9,454 bases of DNA, taken from contig JBFWQM010000209.1 in the NCBI GenBank assembly GCA_050249455.1, positions 1 to 9,454 on the forward strand. The letters run 5' to 3'. The notes below the pieces were generated by a model, which worked only from the letters and a program-made list of their open reading frames with translations, was not told where the DNA came from and searched no databases. Both the position numbers and the translations under genes were made by a program. Positions within the stretch are counted from its first letter, which is position 1. The number at the start of each line of letters is the position of its first letter. Positions 5,096 to 9,454 of the stretch are shown here, one piece after another. The DNA is from JBFWQM01 sp050249455. GTDB lineage: Bacteria > Pseudomonadota > Alphaproteobacteria > MPNO01 > VGEU01.

Positions 5096-6073
5096 ATGCC
5101 GTTTCGACCCTTGGGGCTGGCATGCGCCGTGGTCGCCGTCGCGCTGGGCTGGTCCGCGGCCGCCGCGGCGCAAGCCTACCCGACCAAGCCGATCCGGATC
5201 GTCGCGCCTTTCCTCGCCGGCGGCGGGGTGGACCTGACCGCGCGCCTGGTCGGCGACCACCTGGCGAAAGCGTGGGGCCAGCCGGTTGTGATCGAGAACA
5301 AGACCGGCGGCGGCGGCAACATCGGCGCCGACGCGGTGGCGAAGGCGGTGCCGGACGGGCACACCCTGCTGGTCAGCCCGATCGGGCCGGCATCGGTCAA
5401 TCCGCTGCTCTACAAGGAGATGCCGTTCGACCCGTTCAAGGACCTGGCGCCGGTCGCCATGCTGGCGCAGGGTCCGAACGTGCTGTCGGTCAAGGCGGAC
5501 TATCCGGCCAAGTCGGTGCAGGAGCTGATCGCCATCGCCAAGGCGCAGCCGGGCAAGCTCAACTACGGCACGCCGGGCGCCGGGTCGAGCCTGCACCTCG
5601 CGTCGGCGCTGTTCGTCAGCCGCGCCGGACTGAAGGTGGAGCACATCGCCTATCGCGGCGTCAGCGCGGTGATGGAGAACCTGATCAAGGGCGAGATCCA
5701 GTTCTCGTTCGACGTCATCCCGCTGCCGCTGGCGCAGATGAAGGCCGGCAATGTCCGCATCCTCGCGGTGACCAGCGGCAAGCGCTGGCCGGCGCTGCCC
5801 GAGGTGCCGACGATGATGGAGGCCGGCGTGCCCGACTTCACCGCCGCCGCGTGGTTCGCAATGCTGGCGCCGGCCAATACGCCGAAGGCGGTGGTGGACC
5901 GGCTCAACGCCGAGCTCGACGCCGGGCTGCGCACCGACGCGGCCAAGGCGCGGCTTGACCAGCTCGGGATGGAATACACCCGCATGACGCCGGACGAGCT
6001 CGGCCGGTTCACCCGCGCCGAGCACGACAAGTGGGGTCTCGTCATCAAGGCGGAGAACATCACCGCCAACTGA
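5096..6073 (+). CDS. Tripartite tricarboxylate transporter-type substrate-binding protein (TctC/Bug family)
   Basis: A 325-residue periplasmic binding protein. A signal peptide spans about residues 1-26, with a hydrophobic core LACAVVAVALGW and an Ala-rich cleavage zone ending AAAAAQA; the mature protein begins near YPTKPIRIVAPF. Family hallmarks are KPIRIVAPFLAGGGVDLTARL (31-51), VIENKTGGGGNIGADAVAKA (65-84), PDGHTLL (86-92), YGTPGAGSSLHLA and AYRGVSAVM. Bug proteins bind carboxylates or other small organic solutes by a Venus-flytrap mechanism. No TctA or TctB membrane subunit is adjacent, so it is an orphan receptor that either shares a transporter encoded elsewhere or acts in sensing. GGGGAG lies 6 nt before the ATG. 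A TTG-started transporter gene follows after 31 bp. The ligand cannot be predicted. Confidence 0.93.
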   Translation: MPFRPLGLACAVVAVALGWSAAAAAQAYPTKPIRIVAPFLAGGGVDLTARLVGDHLAKAWGQPVVIENKTGGGGNIGADAVAKAVPDGHTLLVSPIGPASVNPLLYKEMPFDPFKDLAPVAMLAQGPNVLSVKADYPAKSVQELIAIAKAQPGKLNYGTPGAGSSLHLASALFVSRAGLKVEHIAYRGVSAVMENLIKGEIQFSFDVIPLPLAQMKAGNVRILAVTSGKRWPALPEVPTMMEAGVPDFTAAAWFAMLAPANTPKAVVDRLNAELDAGLRTDAAKARLDQLGMEYTRMTPDELGRFTRAEHDKWGLVIKAENITAN

Positions 6074-6104
6074 CCGGCAGCGGCAGGCGACGGCGGGCGC
6101 GGCC

Positions 6105-7031
6105 TTGGCCGGACGCATCGAGGGCGACGCGAAGGCGGCCGAATGGGCGCCGTGGCTGGCCTACGGCGTGCTCGTCCTGTGCACGCTGTTCTGGGCCGGC
6201 TCCGCCATCGCCGGCCGCGCGGCGGCGGGCAACGTGCCGCCGCTCACCATGTCGTTCTGGCGCTGGTTCGGCGCCTTCCTGGTGCTGCTGCCGTTCGGCT
6301 GGGCGGCGCTGCGGCGCGACTGGCCGATCGTGCGCCGGCACATGCCGATCATGGCGCTGTTCGGCTTCCTCGGGGTCGTCGGCTTCACCGTCCCCTACTA
6401 CGTCGGGCTGCAGTACACCGTCGCGCTCAACGCGACGCTGCTGAACGCGACCGGGCCGACCATGATCCTGGTGTGCTCGCTGGTCATGGTGGGCACGCCT
6501 GTGACGGCGCGCCAGTCGGCCGGCATCGCGCTGGCCGGCCTGGGGATGGTGGTGATCATCGCGCGCGGCAGCCTGGAGGTGCTGGCCGGGCTGGAGCTCA
6601 ACGCGGGCGACTTCCTGGTGCTGCTGTCGCACCTGTGCTGGTCGCTCTACACCGTGATGCTGCGCTGGTCCCCCAAGGGCCTCCACCCGCAGGCGTTCCT
6701 GCTGGCAGCGGTCGGCGCCGCCGTGCTGATGATGGCGCCGCTCTACGCCTGGGAGCTGGCGCACGGGGTGACCTTCGCGCCGACGCCGTCCAACCTGGGG
6801 CTGATCGTCTATGCCGCCGTGCTGCCGTCGGCGGTCGCCTACCTGCTGTGGGGCAAGGCGGTGGCGGTGGTCGGCGCCAACACCGCCGGGGCGTTCCAGT
6901 ATTTGATCCCGGTGTTCGGCGTCGCCGGCGCGGTGAGCCTGCTGGGCGAGACGTTCCACATGTTCCACCTGGCCGGCATCGCTGCGATCTTCGCCGGCGT
7001 CTACCTCGCGACGCCGAAGCGTCAGCGCTGA
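6105..7031 (+). CDS. EamA/DMT-family transporter
   Basis: A 308-residue inner-membrane protein with two EamA repeats, about residues 16-153 and 167-303, and about ten hydrophobic segments. These include LAYGVLVLCTLFWAGSAIAG near the start, the PTMILVCSLVMVGTPVT pattern at 118-134, and QYLIPVFGVAGAVSLLGE at 265-282. The paired PxxxxxxSxxxxGE-like ends of each half are typical. Members export or import amino acids, metabolites or drugs; the substrate is not evident here. The start is the TTG at 6105, chosen because it leaves a short cytoplasmic N-terminus before the first helix and no ATG or GTG precedes that helix in frame. The ribosome-binding site is weak (GGCGGG). The short 31-bp gap to the binding-protein gene allows co-transcription. 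Its end overlaps the next gene, on the opposite strand, by 10 bp. Confidence 0.9.
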   Translation: MAGRIEGDAKAAEWAPWLAYGVLVLCTLFWAGSAIAGRAAAGNVPPLTMSFWRWFGAFLVLLPFGWAALRRDWPIVRRHMPIMALFGFLGVVGFTVPYYVGLQYTVALNATLLNATGPTMILVCSLVMVGTPVTARQSAGIALAGLGMVVIIARGSLEVLAGLELNAGDFLVLLSHLCWSLYTVMLRWSPKGLHPQAFLLAAVGAAVLMMAPLYAWELAHGVTFAPTPSNLGLIVYAAVLPSAVAYLLWGKAVAVVGANTAGAFQYLIPVFGVAGAVSLLGETFHMFHLAGIAAIFAGVYLATPKRQR

Positions 7032-7462
7032 TCGGTCACCCGCGGCGTCGCGGTCGGCGCGTCGAGCAGGCGCACGCCGTCGCCATGGTCGGCGATGCGG
7101 TAGCGGCCGTCGCGGCGGTTCAGGAACGCTTCGATCACCTTCGCTTCGCGCAGCCGGCCGAGGTCGTGCCAGGCGGTGCCGCCGACCTGCACCGGCGCAT
7201 CGCGGCGCACCTGGCACGGCACGCCGAAGGCGATGGCCTGCTCCGGCCTAAGCGCCTTGGCGGCATCGCGGAAGATGCGGACGACGGTGCCGGTGACCGG
7301 GCAGTCGCCGAATGCCTCGGCCGCCGCCGCGACCGTGCCGACCCGCACCTGGACGTGGAGTTCCGCCGCCGCGCGCATCTTGATGTAGGCCTGCGGCGGC
7401 ATGTAGGCCCAGGCCGGCGCGGCGAGGGCCAGGGCGAGGAACCAGACGGCGCACGGCTTCAT
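7022..7462 (-). CDS. Small secreted protein of unknown function
   Basis: A 146-residue protein I do not recognise. It begins MKPCAVWFLALALAAPAWA, a clear signal peptide with likely cleavage after residue 19, so a periplasmic location is expected. The mature part holds two cysteines, in GDCPVTGTVVRIFRD (Cys54) and FGVPCQVRRD (Cys83), which could form a disulfide. The region 52-90 alternates like a small beta barrel (C-P-x-T-G-x-V-x-x-I-F-R, then L-x-P-x-Q-x-I-x-F). The C-terminal part has a LREAKVIEAFLN helix and YRIADHGDGVRLLD. The start is the ATG at 7462, with GAGGT about 6 nt upstream and a TATAAT further up; a longer open frame to 7825 crosses the promoter and the opposing gene and is not credible. 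The tail overlaps the transporter gene by 10 bp, and the gene diverges from the monooxygenase gene. Confidence 0.75.
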   Translation of the reverse strand: MKPCAVWFLALALAAPAWAYMPPQAYIKMRAAAELHVQVRVGTVAAAAEAFGDCPVTGTVVRIFRDAAKALRPEQAIAFGVPCQVRRDAPVQVGGTAWHDLGRLREAKVIEAFLNRRDGRYRIADHGDGVRLLDAPTATPRVTDQR

Positions 7463-7495
7463 GACGCACCTCGCGGCGAAAGCGACGCTGGACCC

Positions 7496-7501
7496 ATTAT
7501 A
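7496..7501 (-). promoter_or_regulatory. Candidate -10 box (TATAAT) for the small secreted protein
   Basis: On the minus strand a perfect TATAAT lies 33 bp before the ATG at 7462, placing the predicted start of transcription near 7489 and giving a leader of about 27 nt with the GAGGT Shine-Dalgarno. No convincing -35 is seen 16-18 bp upstream (the sequence there is all G/C). A perfect TATAAT in DNA this GC-rich and at this position is unlikely to be chance. Confidence 0.5.
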
Positions 7502-7574
7502 GCCCACGCGCGCGTCTTGCGCGGCCGGCTGCGCCGTGTCATTCCCACCCCACGGCGTGACGGCGAGGACGGCA

Positions 7575-8792
7575 ATGGCGAGCGACGACGGCATCCTGAT
7601 CGCGGGCGCGGGCCCGGTGGGCTCGATCACCGGGCTGGCGCTGGCGCGCCAGGGCATCCCGGTGCACGTGTTCGACGCGCTGGCCGACATCCCGGCCGAC
7701 CACCGCGCGTCCACCGTCCACCCTTCGACCCTGGAGATGGTGGCGCCGCTCGGCATGACCGACCGCATGGTGTCGCGCGGCATCGTCTCGCCGCATTTCC
7801 AGTACCGCGACCGCGCCACCGGCACCCTGGTCGCGGAGTTCGACTATCGAATCCTGGCCGACGTCTGCGCCTTTCCCTTCGCGCTGCAGCTGGAGCAGCA
7901 CAAGACGATCGAGATCGCCCTCGACCTTGCCCGCGCGCTGCCCGACTTCCGGCTCACCCGGCCGTGCAAGGTGGTGGAGGTCACGCAAGGCGCCGACCAT
8001 GTCGAGGTCGCGGTGGAGCACGGCGACGGCCGGCGCGAGACGCACCGCGGCCGCTACCTGGTCGGCTGCGACGGCGGGCCCAGCGTCGTGCGCAAGTCGC
8101 AGGCCATCGACTTCCCCGGCTTCACCTGGCCGGAGCGGTTCATCATCGTCGCCACCGACTTCGACTTCGGCGCCGCCGACGGCTTCCGCTTCCGCAACTA
8201 CGTCGCCCACCCCGACCAGTGGTGCGCGCTGATCAAGGTGCCGGGCGCGCGCAGCGAGGGCGTGTGGCGCTGCCTGTTCCCGGCGCTCGGCGACGAGCCC
8301 GACGAGGAGGTCACCAGCGACGCATGGATCCAGGCGCGTTTCGCCGAGTGCCTCCCCTACGCGCCGCCCTACACCATCCTGCACCGCAACCTCTACGGCG
8401 TGCACCAGCGGGTCGCGGCGGCATTCCGCAAGGGCCGCGTGATGCTCGCGGGCGACGCCGCGCACGTCAACAACCCGCTCGGCGGCATGGGCATGAACGG
8501 CGGCATCCACGACGGGCTCAACCTGGCCGAGAAGCTCGGTCAGGTTTGGCGCGGCGAGGCGGACGCGGCGATCCTCGACCGCTACGACCGCCAGCGCCGG
8601 CCGATGGCCGAGAAATACGTCCAGGCGCAGTCGATCCAGAACAAGCAGACGCTGCAGGAAAAGGATCCGCAGGCGCGCCGCCAGCGGCTCGACGAGCTGC
8701 GCCGCACCGCCGACACGCCGGCGTTGGCGCACGACTACCTGCTGCGGTCCTCGCTCATCGCGATGGTGCGCGAGGCGAACGCAATTCAGTGA
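7575..8792 (+). CDS. FAD-dependent aromatic-type monooxygenase (PF01494 family)
   Basis: A 405-residue class A flavoprotein hydroxylase. These enzymes use NAD(P)H and O2 to hydroxylate phenolic or heteroaromatic rings in the cytoplasm. The three FAD signatures are present and in order: GxGxxG in ILIAGAGPVGS (7-17), the DG motif in YLVGCDGGPSVVRK (161-174), and the GD motif in GRVMLAGDAAHVNNPLGGMGMNGGIHDGLNLAEKL (287-321). The AGDAAHxxxPxGGxGMNxG form is typical of the phenol/MhpA/PobA-like group. It lacks the C-terminal thioredoxin-like domain of the longer members. The start is the ATG at 7575, with GAGG 7 nt upstream; a GTG at 7536 would add 13 residues that do not fit the family. The stop lies 20 bp before the ATG of the hydrolase gene, suggesting one operon and one pathway. 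Substrate unknown. Confidence 0.92.
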   Translation: MASDDGILIAGAGPVGSITGLALARQGIPVHVFDALADIPADHRASTVHPSTLEMVAPLGMTDRMVSRGIVSPHFQYRDRATGTLVAEFDYRILADVCAFPFALQLEQHKTIEIALDLARALPDFRLTRPCKVVEVTQGADHVEVAVEHGDGRRETHRGRYLVGCDGGPSVVRKSQAIDFPGFTWPERFIIVATDFDFGAADGFRFRNYVAHPDQWCALIKVPGARSEGVWRCLFPALGDEPDEEVTSDAWIQARFAECLPYAPPYTILHRNLYGVHQRVAAAFRKGRVMLAGDAAHVNNPLGGMGMNGGIHDGLNLAEKLGQVWRGEADAAILDRYDRQRRPMAEKYVQAQSIQNKQTLQEKDPQARRQRLDELRRTADTPALAHDYLLRSSLIAMVREANAIQ

Positions 8793-8812
8793 ACGTGCAG
8801 CGGGAGACGGCG

Positions 8813-9454
8813 ATGATCGATTTCCTCAACCCGAGCGAGCCGTTCGCGGCACAGTCGCTGCGGCTGGCCGCGGAGGCGCAGCAGGGCGGCGGCGACGTGT
8901 TCGAGATCGCGCGGCTGTGTCGCACGCTGGAACCCGGCGACGCCGACGGCTGGGAGCGCGGCTGGCGCGGCCTCGCCGAGCGGACCGAGGCCTTTGCCCG
9001 CGCGGCGCTCGCCGCCGGCCACCGCCACACCGCGATGAAGGCGTTCTTCGACGCCAACCAGTACTGGCGCCAGTCCGACGTGTTCCTCACCGGCCACGGC
9101 AACCCGAAGAAGGCGCACGCCTTCGCCAAGTCGCAGGAACTGTTCCGCGAGGGCGCGAAGCTGCATTTCCCGAAGATCGAGGTCATCACCGTCCGCTGCG
9201 GCGACGAGGAATACGACGGCTATTTCTGCCATCCGTTGAACCCCGCGCCGGGCAAATGGCCGGCGGTGTTCCTGATCGGCGGGGCGGACGCCTTCGCCGA
9301 GGAGATCTTCTTCTCCGGGCGCAAGATCATCGAGCGCGGCTGGGCGATGCTGCTGGTCGACACGCCGGGCCGCGGCTCGTCGTCCTACCTCAAGAACATC
9401 CCGACGCGCGCCGACTACGAGGTGCCGGGCAAGGCGTGCATCGACTGGCTGGTG
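8813..9454 (+). CDS. Alpha/beta hydrolase, FrsA / 2,6-dihydroxypseudooxynicotine hydrolase-like, 3'-truncated
   Basis: The first 214 codons of a gene that runs off the right edge with no stop. The start is the ATG at 8813 with GGGAG 7 nt upstream. The N-terminal ~120 residues are helical, with the pattern WxxxWxxLAERTEAFARAALAAGH (47-70), AFFDANQYWRQSDVFL (77-92) and FREGAKL (111-117), as in the cap of DUF1100/FrsA-type and dihydroxypseudooxynicotine hydrolase-type esterases. The core then opens with VITVRCGDEEYDGYFCHP (124-141), the oxyanion-hole-type strand AVFLIGGADAFAEE (151-164) and MLLVDTPGRGSSS (179-191). The nucleophile elbow, acid and His lie beyond the window, so activity cannot be confirmed. 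These hydrolases cleave C-C bonds of acylated rings or esters. Being 20 bp behind an FAD hydroxylase points to a shared catabolic pathway. Confidence 0.85.
   Translation, partial: MIDFLNPSEPFAAQSLRLAAEAQQGGGDVFEIARLCRTLEPGDADGWERGWRGLAERTEAFARAALAAGHRHTAMKAFFDANQYWRQSDVFLTGHGNPKKAHAFAKSQELFREGAKLHFPKIEVITVRCGDEEYDGYFCHPLNPAPGKWPAVFLIGGADAFAEEIFFSGRKIIERGWAMLLVDTPGRGSSSYLKNIPTRADYEVPGKACIDWLV

Noticed and set aside
7463..7825. N-terminal extension of the small secreted protein to a 267-residue form
   Set aside because: It would cross the TATAAT, the divergent intergenic region and the start of the monooxygenase gene; the signal peptide, SD and start at 7462 explain the gene fully.
7539..8732. 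397-codon minus-strand frame opposite the FAD monooxygenase
   Set aside because: Shadow of the monooxygenase gene; no start signal and no domain, and all FAD motifs are on the plus strand.
824..9454. A defence, phage or mobile-element system
   Set aside because: No transposase, integrase, nuclease, toxin-antitoxin pair, CRISPR repeat or tRNA-linked attachment site could be found on either strand; the content is metabolic and transport genes.

Overview
The window is very GC-rich (about 70% by eye). Its genes are strongly biased to G/C in the third codon position, are tightly packed, and have long meaningless antisense open frames. Gene content suggests a metabolically versatile, free-living proteobacterium, most likely an alphaproteobacterium of the Rhodospirillales/Hyphomicrobiales type. 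The pointers are a thiO-thiS-thiG-thiE-type operon behind a TPP riboswitch, a stand-alone TctC/Bug binding protein, a BKACE (DUF849) enzyme, a luciferase-like monooxygenase and an aromatic-type FAD monooxygenase. No taxonomic marker is present, so this placement is inference.

Layout. (1) Bases 1-695 (+): 3' end of a BKACE-family beta-keto acid cleavage enzyme. (2) 708-807: a perfect 30-bp inverted repeat filling a convergent gap. (3) 824-1942 (-): LLM-class flavin-dependent oxidoreductase. (4) 1972-1994: hairpin touching the stop codon of the thiamine operon. (5) 1995-4978 (-): thiamine operon in the order TPP riboswitch, thiO, thiS, thiG and a ThiE/TenI-family gene, with ATGA and few-base junctions. 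(6) 4979-5095: divergent promoter region. (7) 5096-7031 (+): TctC-type periplasmic binding protein and an EamA/DMT transporter. (8) 7022-7462 (-): small secreted protein of unknown function overlapping the transporter gene tail to tail. (9) 7575-9454 (+): FAD aromatic-type hydroxylase followed 20 bp later by an alpha/beta hydrolase that runs off the window, probably a catabolic pair.

The thi genes work together on the thiazole half of thiamine. ThiO oxidises glycine to the imine, ThiS carries sulfur as a C-terminal thiocarboxylate, ThiG builds the thiazole ring, and the last gene is either the thiamine-phosphate synthase (ThiE) or a TenI-like thiazole tautomerase. thiC, thiD and the ThiS-activating thiF are not in the window. 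The leader shows a readable control circuit: a TTGACA promoter placed to start at the riboswitch, a canonical TPP aptamer, an 8-nt aptamer segment that can pair with the 5' arm of a downstream hairpin, and a good Shine-Dalgarno in that hairpin's 3' arm. That Shine-Dalgarno serves a possible 13-codon leader ORF whose stop overlaps the thiO start. This leader arrangement is the most interesting structure here. I see no phage, transposase, CRISPR, defence, tRNA or rRNA genes. The rest is ordinary accessory metabolism.
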